Assembly (NCBI GenBank): GCA_963575745.1
Contig: CAUYUJ010000658.1
Location: 122,501-186,500 of the forward strand
Length of the DNA stretch: 64,000 bases
Direction of reading: 5' to 3'
From: Prorocentrum cordatum
Lineage: Eukaryota > Sar > Dinophyceae > Prorocentrales > Prorocentraceae
Shown: positions 1-10,714 of the stretch, in pieces
Layout of the letters: the number at the start of each line of letters is the position of its first letter
Position numbering within the stretch: the stretch's first letter is position 1
Position numbers and translations under genes: made by a program
The notes under the pieces: model-generated
What the model was told of the DNA's origin: nothing
The model's input: only the letters and a program-made list of their open reading frames with translations
Database searches by the model: none

Positions 1-738
1 GTGACGCCTCAAGACCAGATCGTGAGTCCTCCTCCTCCTCCGCCTCCTCCTCTTCCTTGACTCCCCTTTCGCCTCTCCCCCATGTCCCCCCTGCTCCTCC
101 CCCTCCGCTTTCACCTTCTTCGCGTTCTCTTTTCATCGGCTTCGTCTTCCCTCTCGCTCGCACCCCCGCTGCTCCTACTTCTACGGGCCATGGCGCGGGC
201 GCCCTATCGGTATCATTTGCATGCCTTGCATTTCAATGTGCCCTTCTTCCCGTCACGCGCGACATGGCTTGAGTCCACGGAGAAAGCCGTTCGGCAATTT
301 CCTCTGGCACTTGCCACTGCACTGATAGGCCTGCCAACTGCGCGACGTGCACCCTCCAAACACCGAAAAGCACCATCAAAACCTTGAACTCAGTTAAGGA
401 GTCGGCGGATGTGGCGTAGAGTCAAAAAAAGTCCTGCACCGTAACTCCTGCCAAACAACAGACACAGTTACAACCCATCTTCCTTCTCCTCCTCCATCCA
501 TCTGGCTTTTCCTCCTGGAGCAGGTGGTCCCCTCTCTCAAGTTCTGCTGGGCGCGAGGCATCTTCTTCTTGGTCTCTAGCTTCGCAGGTCTCTTGTCCTC
601 CAGAGCCCGGATGAAGCTGAGCGCGGCAGGGGGATCAGCATCGTCATCGACTTACTTATCTATCCTCATCCTCTTCCTCACCCTAAACCCCATGCCTCGT
701 CCACTCGTCCATCTCCTGTTGCGTTGCTGCTGCCCTTC
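1..738. other. No recognisable gene
   Basis: This stretch is mixed pyrimidine-rich sequence (about 29-180) followed by ordinary sequence. Short open frames exist, but none shows a domain or a convincing start context. Confidence 0.5.
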
Positions 739-863
739 CTCGTCCTCCTCCTTATTCTCCTCATCACCCTCCTCCTCCTCCTCCTCCTCTCCTCCTCCTC
801 CTCCTCCTCCTCCTCATGATTCTCCACCTCCTCCTCCTCCCCCTCCTCCTCCTCCTCCTCCTG
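739..863. repeat. (TCC)n microsatellite
   Basis: Imperfect TCC/CTC trinucleotide run with small CAT interruptions. It marks the left edge of the larger TCC/CAT block that continues to about 1800. Confidence 0.9.
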
Positions 864-1044
864 ACATTCATGAGGGGGGCAGCGGCTGGGCCTTCTCTGC
901 GCCTCCCGCACGAAGTCGGACCGCAGCAGTATCAGTTCCGAGTCGCCTCTCTCGGCGAAGAGGAAGTGCTGGGCCTCCTCCTCCTCCTCATCCTCCTCCG
1001 CCTCCCCTTCCTCCTCCATCATCCACTACACGTCTTGCCCGCTC

Positions 1045-1135
1045 ACCCTCCTCATCGTCCTTCTCCTCATCCTCCTCCTCATCATATCCTCATCCTCCTC
1101 CTCATTATCATCAGCATCAGCATCAGCATCAGCAC

Positions 1136-1212
<77 letters not shown>

Positions 1213-1800
1213 CCATCATCATCAGCATCATCATCAGCATCATCATCATCAGCATCATCATCAGCAGCATCAACATCATCATCATAATAATCATCATCAT
1301 CATCAGAATCAGCATCAGAATCAGCATCAGCATCATCACCATCAGCATCATCATCCTCCTCATCATCACCATCCGCATCATCATCAGCAGCAGCATCATA
1401 ATCATCATCAGCATCATCATTCCCATCAGCAGCATCAGCATCAATCATCAGCATCATCATCCTAATCATCATCATCATCATCATCATCAGCATCAGCATC
1501 AGCATCACGATCATCATCAGCATCATCATCATCAACAGCATCATCGTCATCAGCATCAGCAGCATCAGCATCAGCATCAACAGCAACGTAATCATCAACA
1601 TCATAATCATCATCAGAATCAGCATCACCGTCATCATAATCATCAGCATCATCAGCATGCTCATCATCATACTCAGCATCAGCATCAGCATCATCATCAT
1701 CATGATTATCATCATCATCAGCATCATCATCTTCATCTTCATCGTCATCTTCATCATCAGCAGCAGCATCAGCAGCATAAGCAGCATCAGCATCAGCCAC
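1045..1800. repeat. (CAT)n compound microsatellite
   Basis: About 750 bases of CAT/ATC triplets with interspersed CAG variants. An almost pure run of roughly 25 units spans about 1135-1211. Because the period is three, every frame stays open and gives poly-His, poly-Ile or poly-Ser on + and poly-Met or poly-Asp on -. Those apparent proteins are artefacts of the repeat. Confidence 0.95.
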
Positions 1801-2316
1801 ATCATCCCCCTCTGCGAACTGCCCTGGCAGCTCTGAAAACCAACGCGAACACGGCGCACTGCAAGGGGGGTCAAGGGACCCGCGCCACGCCCGGCCAGTG
1901 CCAACTTTCCCCCATCCCCCCTCTCCGGTGCCTCTCCTCCCCTCCGCCGTCCTCCCTCCGTCCCATCCCCTTCCCCCTCCCCCCCTCCTCCTTCCCATTG
2001 GCGCTCGTCTTGCCCCACAAGCCTCCCAACGCATGGAAACAATCAAAACGAATAGGTTCCGCCATTTCCCGCATCTAGAGGCCTCCTCTTCCTCCTCGTC
2101 CGCCTCCTCCTCCTCCTCCTCCACCATCACCACCAACACATCCTGCTCCTCCTCCTCCTCCTCCACATCCTCCTCCTCCTCCTCAAGAATTCGGGGTCAA
2201 GTTTTCTTGTTGGCCTCCTTCCCCTGTGCCTCAGCGTGGCACTTGAGAGACTAGATTCGGGCGCTACCCACTTCCATCGTTTGTGCTCAATCTCGACCAA
2301 AGCAGGGGAAAAAACA
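1801..2316. other. Spacer with short (TCC)n, no gene
   Basis: Ordinary sequence up to 2090, then a TCC run at about 2091-2190. It ends at the presumed start codon of the ORF1 remnant of Element I. No promoter or 5' end of the element can be fixed. Confidence 0.4.
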
Positions 2317-3474
2317 ATGGCGCGGGGATCGTCGGCCTCCATGGGCCGTGAGCGAGGTCCATGGAGCAGGTGCCCTGACTGCGGGATCTGCGAGTACAAT
2401 GCCGAGCTTGCCAAGGCAGCGTGCACGTGTCGAAGCTGCGGCTCAAGAGCTCCTTTGTGCAAGGCGCGCTCATCGTCGGCGGAGAGAAAAGGTCTCCTTC
2501 GAGTTGACGGGCGACGAGGACGAGCTGGTGACTCTTCGAGGAACCAGGGGGGCGGACGGTAAAGGCCGGAACGACGCCAAGAGCTGGCGGCGCGGTGCAG
2601 GTCAGGACGTGGCCGCCCTCCTAGAACAGGCTCTCCAGGCGACAGAGGATCAGGGGCTCCTCGGCTAACTGCGCAAGCAGGTGGAGAAGCTCGCGGCGGA
2701 AGCGACGAAGCCCAAGGACGAACCATCCCTTGTCGAGGCGCTGCGTCGAGCCGAAGGAGTATGCAAAGATGCAGAGCATCGTCACTCGCAGCAGGTTGCA
2801 CATGTGGTTCGGCTGAGGAGACAGGTGGAGGTGGCTGAGGAGAAGGAGGCGAAGGCGGCGCGGGCGCTGGCCGAGGCCGCGCTGGCCCGCGAGGCCGCCG
2901 CGCAGGCCGTGGCACACGCCGAGGGCGTGCAGGCCGCCCCCGCCGCCCAGCCCGACGCCTCAGCATCGACGCCAATATTTCATGTCAGCTGGGATCAAGA
3001 CTTCTTTGACAACATCGAGGGCATGGAGTGCGAAGAGCATGAGAAAGAAGTCAAGAGGGCATCAAGAAGAAGCTTGAAGCCACGCAGGGTGCCATGGCCT
3101 CGAGGCGGAGGTCAAGGCGCGGCTGGAGCAGATGGAGTCCGCCAAGCGCGACATCGAGCAGAGGCTCGCCAAGAAGAGGCCAGGGATCGACGGCCAGGCG
3201 GCGGCTGGCGGAGGGGGCGTCGAGGCCGCGCAGCAGCCGCTGGCGGCAGCTGGGGGCTCCCCAGGCGCTGCCGCCAGCTGCGAGGCGGCGGCGGCAGGCG
3301 GCGGCGTCGGCGCGCCCGACGCAGCGGCCCAGGCGGCCAATGAACAGAAGATTGCGGAGGAAGCGAAGAAGCTCTGAGGCCAAGTTCCTGCCGGAGACGC
3401 AGAAGCAGAAGGGCGCGAGCGAAGGCGAGGGCGGCGAGGGCTGCGCTTCCCAGGCCGACGGCGCGAGCTCTTGA
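2317..3474 (+). pseudogene. ORF1-like protein remnant of Element I
   Basis: The start ATG at 2317 sits in a purine-rich context (AAAACAATGG). Close behind it is a small Cys cluster, CPDCGICEYN then CTCRSCG, resembling the RanBP2-like finger at the start of Element III ORF1. The frame then shifts to a second + frame with an in-frame TAA at 2666-2668. After that comes a Lys/Glu/Ala-rich coiled-coil stretch (about 2669-2930), and the tail resumes in other frames (for example EQMESAKRDIEQRLAKKR near 3127-3180). LINE ORF1 proteins usually bind RNA and form the RNP particle; that role is inferred. At least two frameshifts and one stop make it non-functional. Confidence 0.55.
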
Positions 3475-3492
3475 CTATCCGGAGCTGCGCCG

Positions 3493-4521
3493 ATGGCGAG
3501 TGCGCCGCCCGGCGAGGCGGAGGGGGGGCAGCATGGCCGATGGTTCTATGCCAATGTCACTTATGTCACTTGCCTGGGGGAGATGTGTTGGAACTGGCGT
3601 ATGTCTAAGTCGTCCGACGTCATCAGCATCGTTGGGTCGCACATCCACGATGAGAGGACTCTGTGTAAGTATGACGCCAAGGCTCGGGGAAAGGGCCTTC
3701 GCTCGCTCACCAATCCAGCGAGGCCGTCTTCGAAAGCGAGCGCTGCAGTCGGCACCAAGAGGGAGGTGTTGATGGAGTACTTGCAGTCACATCGCCCCCC
3801 AGCTGCCAGGCTAGCTGGGAGCAAGCTGTACGCGCCTGATCCTTCTAATTGTATCGGTGGCTTTCTTGCTACACTTGTACATTTCTCGGATTTCAACGCG
3901 GTAATGATCAGCTTCTGCGCGCGCAGTTGCACGGGGCTCACTGGAGCCAACGCCGGCAGGTTTCAGAGGCCAGCGGGGCCCCCGTGGTCTCTTCAACTCC
4001 CTTGGATAGTTGCGGGAGACTTCAACATGGAGCAGCGTCAGCTTGAGAAGTCAGGCGTCGCTCGCCGGTTGCAAGCCGTGGTGTTGCAGGCACAAGGGGG
4101 TGCCACATGAAATCATGGCTCGGGCACGGCCATTGATTATCTTCTGCGCAGCCAGTACGCAGTGCCACTTATCGCCGACATCCACCCCGTTATCTCGGTG
4201 CCCTGGAAGCCGCGCGCGGGACTCGAGATCATCATGCGTCGATCGGGGGAACAGCTCCTGACGAGATTCCTAGCGCCCCCAGGTCGGCTCCCACTGGGCC
4301 CACGACCATGCAAGGGCGCCACCGCGGGGTCTAAGTCTAGTCTCGCGAATGCTACGCGCAAGGTGCAGCGCCAGTTCGCTGCCGGGGAGCGAGCCACCAA
4401 GTGTTCTGCCTTGTTTGAGGATTGCTGTCAGTTTGAGCTATCTGATGCGAAACCCGAGGACGAGGAAGCCGGGGAAAAAGATCCTTCGGCCTCTGGGATA
4501 GGGAGAGCCTTTCAATTTTGA
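3493..4521 (+). pseudogene. APE-type endonuclease domain of Element I
   Basis: One + frame, interrupted by TGA at 4108-4110, reads as an apurinic-endonuclease-like LINE nuclease that would nick target DNA for target-primed reverse transcription. The N-terminal Asn strand (FYANVT) is at about 3546. The Asp-x-Asn motif (VAGDFNM) has its codons at 4015-4029. The following strand reads TAIDYLLRSQYAV after the stop, and a final SVPWKPRAGLEII stands where these elements usually carry PWKPH. Replacement of that His by Arg and weak conservation of the middle (the Glu strand is not identifiable) suggest a dead enzyme. Confidence 0.6.
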
Positions 4522-5604
4522 TGGGTGGCCCGAGGATGGAGATTCGCGGGTTAAGGAGCTTTCGTTCTGCCCCGACGCCCCCCGCCTCCCCGCTCTTGCT
4601 GCGTCTGTGCAAGGCGCGTCGCAGCATGTCCCTCAGCCTTGGCCCCCTCACGGGTCCCATGAGGTCTCCAGGGGCGCGCCTGAAGTGGCCGAGCAGTCTG
4701 GGGCGGCGCCGCCGAGAGCTCCTGCCCCTGCTTTTGGCCATCCTCTGCCGCAGGCCCTTTGGGGCTTGGGCTGGAGGGGGGGGGCTCTGGAAGGGCCCGT
4801 CTTTCGCCTTTCCGTCCGATTTGCGGGCTAGGTGCAGACGCGATGTAAGGCTTGTCTCTTGAACGGACACTCTTCAGTCCGGTGCTCCTGCCTTGCGTCA
4901 ATCCATAGAAGTTCGACTCAAGCCGGCTCAGCTTGAGACAATATCCGGCCTTTTACGCCACTTGGGTGTCAGCTGTCGAACCCACAAGCATGTCTCATCA
5001 TGGGGTGGACTTGCCTCGCGGGCCGTCGCGAGCCGATGGGCCTGGGTTCACCGCCGCCACAGCGAAGATGCCACAGAAGGTTCGCGCGACGCCCCTTCGA
5101 GATCAGATCAGTGGATGGCGGGCCCAGCTCAACGCTCTACTCGGAGGTCTCGCGTTGCACAAGACGAAGGACAACGGCGCTTTCCATATCGAGCGCCACG
5201 TGACGGGGTGCGCGCGGCATCTTGCGGGTCGGCCAGGGCATGCGCAGCGCGTGCCTATCGAAGGTCGCGACCCCCCATGGTCGGAGGCGGGGGGAGTTCT
5301 GAGCGGCGCGGGCGGGGCGATCACACGAGCGCCGGCGAGCTCAGAGGCCAGCGCCAAGAGGATCGTGGGGGGGGGGGGGCGCAGCGCAGGGCAGCGCAGG
5401 ATAGTATCAATGAGTTCAAAGATTTCACGGTTGAAGATGGGGCTTTTGGGACTCTACATAAGGCCTTTAACCAACAGAGCTTACCAAGTCCCGATGTGGA
5501 CCAAGGAGATGTCGGTCTCTTTCGCCCACGTGATAGAATCGACCACAGAACGAGGACACGGCGCGACTTGTGGTCACCAGTTGCCTTGGACGACGACGAA
5601 ATCT
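4522..5604 (+). other. Degraded linker between endonuclease and RT of Element I
   Basis: No single frame stays coherent. Short plausible pieces include a Cys/His patch (CKACLLNGH near 4830-4860) and EFKDFTVEDGAFGTLH near 5410-5460, which resembles the Gly-Ala...Leu-His stretch often found ahead of RT in this type of element. A short G-tract lies at about 5369-5378. Confidence 0.35.
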
Positions 5605-6690
5605 CTCCGGCCTTCGCCCAGATTCAAGCCGCTGCTGGTGGCGAGTCGCTGCCTGATATTCCAGTCGCAGAGATGCGGTCAGCCCTCCGCAAGATGGAGG
5701 GGCGAGCGGGCCTCGGAGTCGACATGCTCAGCCCGCTCGACTTCGGGCGCCCCCCCGACAAGGCGCTGGCCGAGTTGCCGATGCTGTTCCAGGCGCGCGA
5801 GCAACATCTCATGTGGCCAGGCCAAGCGCTGTTGATTATAGGACGCCCCCTACCAACAAATCGAATGGAGACCGAATTATCGGCCCGGCGTCAATGGCGG
5901 GGAGGTTGTGGAGCCTCATACGCGAACCTCATGTGCGGAGCTGGCCCTCGGCAGCCGAGGAGCACTGGAATGCTGCAGCGCGGGGGGGGGGGGGGGGGGG
6001 GGGGGGGCGCCCCCCCCGAGGCCTTCATCCGAGTGCTGCAGCAGGCGCCCCACCACCCAGGAGTCGCCACAGGGGAGGCCCTTGTCGACATCCAGTCGTT
6101 CTACGACTCCAGCGGGTGGCCGACGCTGGCCCCCTGCGCGCTGGCGCTGGAGCCCCCGCCGCAGATCTTGTGCCTTGAGCTGTTGCCATGCGCGGCGGCT
6201 CGGACGTTGGGCCAGCTTGGCGCCGCGACCAGGGCCTTTCAGCCCACGCGGAGCGTCGCCCAAGGCCTGCGGGCTGGAAAGCGCCGACCATCACGGTCGC
6301 CCACCCGCGACTCGGGCAGCGCAGCTGGATCGACGACCTGCCCCAGTCTGCCCGAGGCTCGCGAGCCGCTGTAAGGAAGAACTTGGCAGCGTGTGTGATT
6401 GACACGTGTGCAGAGTTGAGGGCCAATCAGTTACGAGTTGCACCGAAGCCCGTTATCGTGTGATCGTCGTTCCAGGATGCCAAATGGCGGGGCGCGTGAG
6501 GCTCGCTGGCTACTCTGTCTAGCCAGCCAAACAGGCCGCCTACCTCGGGGTTAACATGGGCGGCGGAGTGAGGATGTCTCGCGAGAACACTGCCAAGAGG
6601 GATGCGAAACATAAATCCATGAGTGGCAAAGTGCGGAGATACGCACTTGCGTTGAAGAAGTGCCGCGTCACGGGGGGGGTGGGGGGGGGG
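5605..6690 (+). pseudogene. Reverse transcriptase remnant of Element I
   Basis: The RT would copy the element RNA at the nicked target. The N-terminal fingers read in frame 3 (GRAGLGVDMLSPLDF near 5700) and continue in frame 2 (NGDRIIGPASMAGRLWSLIR near 5856-5915). Motif A is LVDIQSFYDS, with its Asp codon at 6087-6089, in frame 3. PTRSVAQGLRAG near 6245-6280 stands where motif B is expected. Motif C is WIDDL with codons at 6326-6340, in frame 2. A post-palm Arg/Lys helix follows in frame 1 (RENTAKRDAKHK near 6580). The two catalytic Asp motifs survive, but at least three frame changes break it. A 26-base G run sits between the fingers and motif A. Confidence 0.7.
5982..6017 (+). repeat. G26 homopolymer with a C tract behind it
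   Basis: Twenty-six consecutive G (5982-6007), then CG, then eight C. It lies inside the RT coding remnant between fingers and motif A. The two tracts can pair as a G/C hairpin, and the G run can form a quadruplex. Confidence 0.95.
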
Positions 6691-6712
6691 GGTGGGGGGG
6701 GGGGGGGGCGGG
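6671..6712 (+). repeat. G-rich tract in Element I
   Basis: Near-continuous G interrupted only by a few T and C, just after the post-palm region of RT. It replaces coding-quality sequence. Confidence 0.9.
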
Positions 6713-7608
6713 GCGGGCTCGGGGAGCAGGGGGGCCAGGCAGCGGGGGCGCGCGGGCGCCACGCCTGCGGAGCCGTGGGGTCCAGGAGTACCATGGCTCG
6801 CCGTCGCCTGGGCCAGGCGCTGGCTGCGCCCTCGCGCGGGCGCCGCCTGACCACGCTGCTGGCGCGGAGGGCGGGGGGCCTGGATCCCGCGACCAAGCTG
6901 CCAGCGGAGACGCTGGACATGTGGCTACGCACTTGGAGGGGGCAACCAGGGCTGCGACCAGGAGCGCGGGAAGCGCGGGGCAGAGTATACAAGCGCACGA
7001 AGGAGCTTCCCGCAGCGCAACGCGTGCGCCATGCGCGGGGGGTCCTCGCCGCCACCGCCCTCCAGTTGACGGGGGCAGGCTGGGGCCCGCAGCAAGCTAC
7101 ATCGCGGGACCTCCCCGACAGTCACCCTGCCGCTGGGGGCATGTGGAAGTTCGACGACGAGATGTACACTGGACTTGCACGTGCTGGGCACGCAACCGGG
7201 TTCCATGACGGATTTCAAGCAGGCACGCCCTGTGGCAGAGTGCCACTCAACATTTCTGTGGCACGGGTTTGGAGCAGGGCGCCGACTGCGCGTCGTACCA
7301 GATCTTGCTGCAGCAGCCGACGGCCGCCCCTGCCTGTCTATGGGCACAGGCTGGCAGAGGTCATGCTCGCTTGCGCGGGGGGTGGGGTGGGGTGGGGGGG
7401 GGTGGGGGGCGGGGGGGGGGGGGGGGGCGGGGGGGGGGGCTGGCGTCGGAAGGCACCAGAGTGTATGATGATGCACCGCATATGGTTATGTGACTGCAAT
7501 GAAGGAAGTAGCGCGTACGGGGAGTCGAACGACCTGATCCCGCAGGCTATCGCTCAGGACGAGGCCGACCAGGGCTCCTGGCTCAGAGGCCTTATGCCAG
7601 CGCCCTAG
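6713..7608 (+). pseudogene. RT thumb/connector remnant of Element I
   Basis: A single + frame runs from the G tract to a TAG at 7606-7608. It includes GLDPATKLPAETLDMWL (about 6880-6930) and LQLTGAGWGP (about 7060-7090), matching the Asp-Pro and Gly-Trp landmarks found between RT and RNase H in Element V. The last residues (SWLRGLMPAP) match VWLRGLTPE in Element V just before RNase H, which supports homology of the two elements. A third G-tract cluster interrupts it at 7376-7440. Confidence 0.5.
7376..7440 (+). repeat. Third G-tract cluster of Element I
   Basis: About 65 bases of almost pure G with single T, C and A breaks, in the connector ahead of RNase H. Confidence 0.9.
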
Positions 7609-8250
7609 ACGGCGGTGCCAGCACCCTGCGAGGCCGACACCTGGACCGGCACGGAGGAGCTGGACGGGGAGCTGATCACCGAGGGCTGCGTCGCGGGCGG
7701 CTCGGAGCAGGGCCCTCTCTTCGCCTTTGGCGACGCGGGCGGGGGGCCTGACGCCAGCAGCCCGCTCTTCCGCCGCGTCGGCGTGGGAGTAGTTTTCATG
7801 CGAGCTCTCAGGCCTGAGCTGCAGCTTGCCTCGACTGTGCGCAGCCCTCATTCGGTGCCTAGACAGATTGTTGCTCGAGGCGAGCTGCGAACTTTGCTTT
7901 TAGCCGCGTGGATGACCACCGGATCCAGTGCGTCCATTTCAGATTGCGAACCAATCGTTCCAGGATGATATAGCCGCAAGTTCGAAGAGCCCACAGGTGA
8001 GGACGCTGAACTGTGGGCACGCATGGGGCTCTTGCTGAGGAAAAGGCCGCACGATGCCATTACTGTCCTCTTTGTGAATTCCCACCTGTCTGCCACCGAC
8101 ATCGTGGATGGGAGAGCTCCGCGGTGGATGGTGGCAAGCAATATGATTGTTGATGCGATTGCTGGGCAGGCGGCCAGCGAAGCTTGCCTCCCAGAGGCAG
8201 TCCGCCAGCAGGTTTGTTGCGCGAGAGAGCGGCCCGTCTTGTCAGGATGC
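7609..8250 (+). pseudogene. RNase H domain of Element I
   Basis: This frame continues the connector frame beyond a TAG. RNase H would remove the RNA strand after reverse transcription. The first Asp lies in LFAFGDAGGG (codon 7732-7734). The Glu lies in GELRTL (7882-7884). The second Asp lies in SISDCEPIV (7942-7944). The His strand is VNSHLS near 8086, and the terminal Asn/Asp helix is NMIVDAIAGQAA near 8140. A TGA at 7966-7968 splits it. All catalytic positions can be read, so the domain decayed by stops rather than by loss of active-site residues. Confidence 0.7.
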
Positions 8251-8499
8251 GAATTCCTCGGGCCATTCTCGATTTCATGGCGGCTGAAGGTAAGGACAGG
8301 AGCGTCGCGGAGGAAAAAGGTCCTGCCATCCCTGCCCCTTCCCCCGCCTCCTGCTGCTGCCTCTCTCGCCCTTCTTGCTTCGTCTCATTCAGTGGACAGC
8401 ACAGGGTGTAGATGCACCAGGTGCGGAGGTTCGGCGTCGAAGGCGACGAGGACAGCCTGGCTGAGGGCCCAGTGCTTCCATCCGGTTAATTATAAGGGT

Positions 8500-8691
8500 G
8501 CCATTTTTCGGAAGCCTGAAGGCGCTACGTTGCACATTGCAGGTGGGTATGTCCACCCCAGTCACAGAATGCAATGTCATGGTGATTTGAACTTGTGGTA
8601 CTGCGTTAGTTGTGGTAGCTATGGTTCCCTGCAGCTCCTGGCTCTTGGGCGTGTGTGCGTGACGCCCCCCGCTCCCTGCAGGGCCGAGTAG
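8500..8691 (+). pseudogene. C-terminal Cys/His tail of Element I
   Basis: Still in the RNase H frame, it reads HPSHRMQCHGDLNLWYC then CGSYGS and ends LGRVC. The spacing His...Trp-Tyr-Cys-x2-Cys-Gly-x-Tyr...Cys resembles the tail of Element V (CCHECGTYANEGFRRL). It probably bound zinc and nucleic acid. The ORF ends at 8691, about 130 bases before the TCC array. Confidence 0.5.
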
Positions 8692-8821
8692 TTACGGCTA
8701 ATCTCCCAGGGCTCGTGGCCAAAGGTCTTGAGCAAAGCTGAAAGGGCCACCAGGAGTAATCGCAGGGTTTTAAGCTATGTGGTGGATTGATTGCCTTAGT
8801 CATATAGTCATGTTCATGTTC

Positions 8822-9846
8822 ATGCTCCTCCTCCTCCTCCTCCTCCTCCTCCTCCTCCTTCTCCTCCTCCTCCTCCTCCTCCTCCTCCTCCTCCTCCTCC
8901 TCCTCCTCCTCTGGCGCCGCCGCCGCCGCCTCCGCCTCCGCCGCCTCCGCCGCCTCCGCCTCCTCCGCCTCCTCCTGCTCCTGCTCCTCCTCCTCCTCCT
9001 CCTCCTCTTCCTCATCCCCCTCCTCCTCCTCCTCCTCTCCTCCTCCTCCTCCTCGTCCTCCTCCTCCTCTCCTCCTCTTCCTGCTCCTCATGCTCCTTCT
9101 GCTCCTCCTGTTCCTCCTCCTCCTCCTCCTCCTCCGCCTCTTCCTCCTCCCCTCCTCCTCCTCCTCCTCCTCCTCCTCCTCCTCCTCCCCTCCTCCTCCT
9201 CCTCCTCCTCCTCCTCCTCCTCCTCCTCCTCTTCCTGCTCCTCATGCTCCTCTGCTCCTCCTGCTCCTCCTGCTCCCTCCTCCTCCTGCTCCTCCTCCCT
9301 CCTTCTCCTCCTCCTGCTCCTCCTGCTCCTCTCCCTCCTCCTCCTCCTCCTCCTCCTCCTCCTGCTCCTCTGCTCCTTCTGCTCCTCCTGCTCCTCCTCC
9401 CCTCCTCCTCTTCCTCCTCCTCCTGCTGCTCCTCCTCCTCCTCCTCCTGCTCCTCCTCCTCCTCCACCGCATCCTCTTCTCCTCCTCCTCCTCCTCCTCC
9501 TCTCCTCCTCCTGCTCCTCTCCCCCTCCTCCTCCTCCATGTCTCCTCCTCCTCCCGATCTTCGTCCTCCCCCTTCCCCTCCTCCTGCTCCTCCTGCTCCT
9601 GCTTCTCCTCCTCCTCCTCTTCCTCCTCCTGCTCCTGCTCCTCCTCCTCCTCCTCCAACTCCAACTCCACCACATCCTCTTCCTCCCCCCTCCCTCCTCC
9701 TCCTCCTCTCTCCTCCTCCTCCTCCTCCCTCCTCCTCCTTTTCCTCCTCTTCCTCCTCCTGTTCCCCCTCCTCCTCCTCCTCCTCCTCCTCCTCCTCCTC
9801 CTCCTCTTCCTCCTCCTCCTCCTCCTCCTCCTCTTCTTCTCTCTTC
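8822..9846. repeat. 1-kb (TCC)n polypyrimidine array
   Basis: About 1,025 bases of TCC/CTC triplets with GCC, TGC and TCT variants; the - strand is the purine strand. A polypurine-polypyrimidine mirror tract of this length can form triplex (H-DNA). Poly-Ser, poly-Leu, poly-Pro, poly-Glu and poly-Arg ORFs across it are artefacts. Confidence 0.95.
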
Positions 9847-9884
9847 CCCTCTCCATTTCCTTGGCCCTTCACGCTCGCGTAGCG

Positions 9885-10030
9885 AAACAATCACGACGGA
9901 AGGTTGTTGGGCGCTTCTGGCCTCTAAAGGCCCTCGCCGGGCCCCGGGACCGTCAACAAAATGCTCGGGATGCAGAGCTGGACCTGGGGAAAGGGGCTGG
10001 GACTCCCGGGGGCCGCGTGCAGATAAAAGA
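9885..10030 (-). repeat. Dispersed repeat R1, copy 1
   Basis: Read on the - strand, this matches 21555-21735 and 47950-48085. Shared landmarks are CATCCCGAG, then TTGACGGTCCCGGGGCCCGG, then a GAGGCC block, then CGTCGTGATT near the end. It is diverged at about one base in four or five, estimated by eye. Its function is unknown. Confidence 0.65.
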
Positions 10031-10104
10031 ACAGGAAAGCCATCGCTTTGGGGGCCCCTCTGGATAACAGAAGCACCATGACAAAGTCACGGGCATGATC
10101 TTCC

Positions 10105-10195
10105 AGAGGGTCGCGGGGACGTCATGGATCGGCGCTGGAGGCGCCGCCAGAGGGGACCAACGCCGAGAAATCCGCGCGGAGCGCCGCCAGCGTAT
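10105..10195. mobile_element. Fold-back family FB-B, partial copy
   Basis: The core GGATCGGCGCTGG is followed by a GGCGCCGCC centre and then CCGAGAAATCCGCGCGGAG, which is the inverted arm. It matches the inner parts of the arms at 54594-54792 and 18962-19140; the AT-rich outer arms are missing. Confidence 0.55.
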
Positions 10196-10264
10196 GTTCA
10201 GGGCGCGCAGCCACGATCCCCCTCGGCAGGGGCTGGCGCCCTGCTGGCGGTGTGCCGGTGCCGA

Positions 10265-10269
10265 TTATG

Positions 10270-10303
<34 letters not shown>

Positions 10304-10312
10304 GCTTCCATG
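10265..10312. repeat. (TC)n microsatellite
   Basis: A dinucleotide run of about 45 bases with two small breaks. Confidence 0.9.
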
Positions 10313-10440
10313 CGGTTTACGGGAGGCTTCGCCTGGACAGACCTTCTCCACGTTCTCCAAGTAGGAACAGCCTATGTCCTGGTCTATACCGAGCTTGTCC
10401 CACCTGGGCGCGCCAGGAGCCCAAACCAAGTAGGGAGGCC

Positions 10441-10700
10441 CAGCACGATGCGAACGCGGCACCATGCCAACGCGGAACGACGAGAGCGCGGCACCATGCT
10501 GACGCGACACAACGCTAACGCGGCACCATGCTAACCAGACGCATCGCTGACGCAACGCCTCGCTAACAAGAGACACACTAACACGACCCGACGCTGACGC
10601 TGACGCGACACCATGCTGACGCGACACCTCGCTGACGCGACATCTCGCTGACGGGACACAACGATACACCATGCTAATGAGACCGGATGTCTACGAGACA
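10441..10700. repeat. Minisatellite with ACGCGACACCA-like unit
   Basis: Degenerate tandem units of about 15-17 bases built from CGCTGACGCGACACC, with frequent CATGCTAACG variants. Confidence 0.8.
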
Positions 10701-10714
10701 CGACGCCGACGCGA

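Larger units (their letters stand above)
2317..8691 (+). mobile_element. Element I: decayed non-LTR (LINE-like) retrotransposon
   Basis: About 6.4 kb holding, in order, an ORF1-like zinc-finger/coiled-coil region, an APE-type endonuclease, a linker, reverse transcriptase (fingers, motifs A and C), a thumb/connector, RNase H and a C-terminal Cys/His tail. Reading passes among all three + frames and meets several stops, so it is a pseudogene. There are no LTRs and no protease or integrase. The layout is what is expected of an APE-class LINE that carries RNase H. No poly(A) tail or target duplication is visible; a 1-kb TCC array follows within about 130 bases. Domain assignments come from motif recognition only. 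Confidence 0.8.

Noticed and set aside
524-2078. Long His-, Ile-, Asp- and Met-rich ORFs in both strands
   Set aside because: They are translations of (CAT)n and (TCC)n microsatellites with no non-repeat domain.
8777-10081. 434-codon Leu/Ser/Pro ORF and overlapping Glu/Arg ORFs
   Set aside because: They are products of the (TCC)n array.
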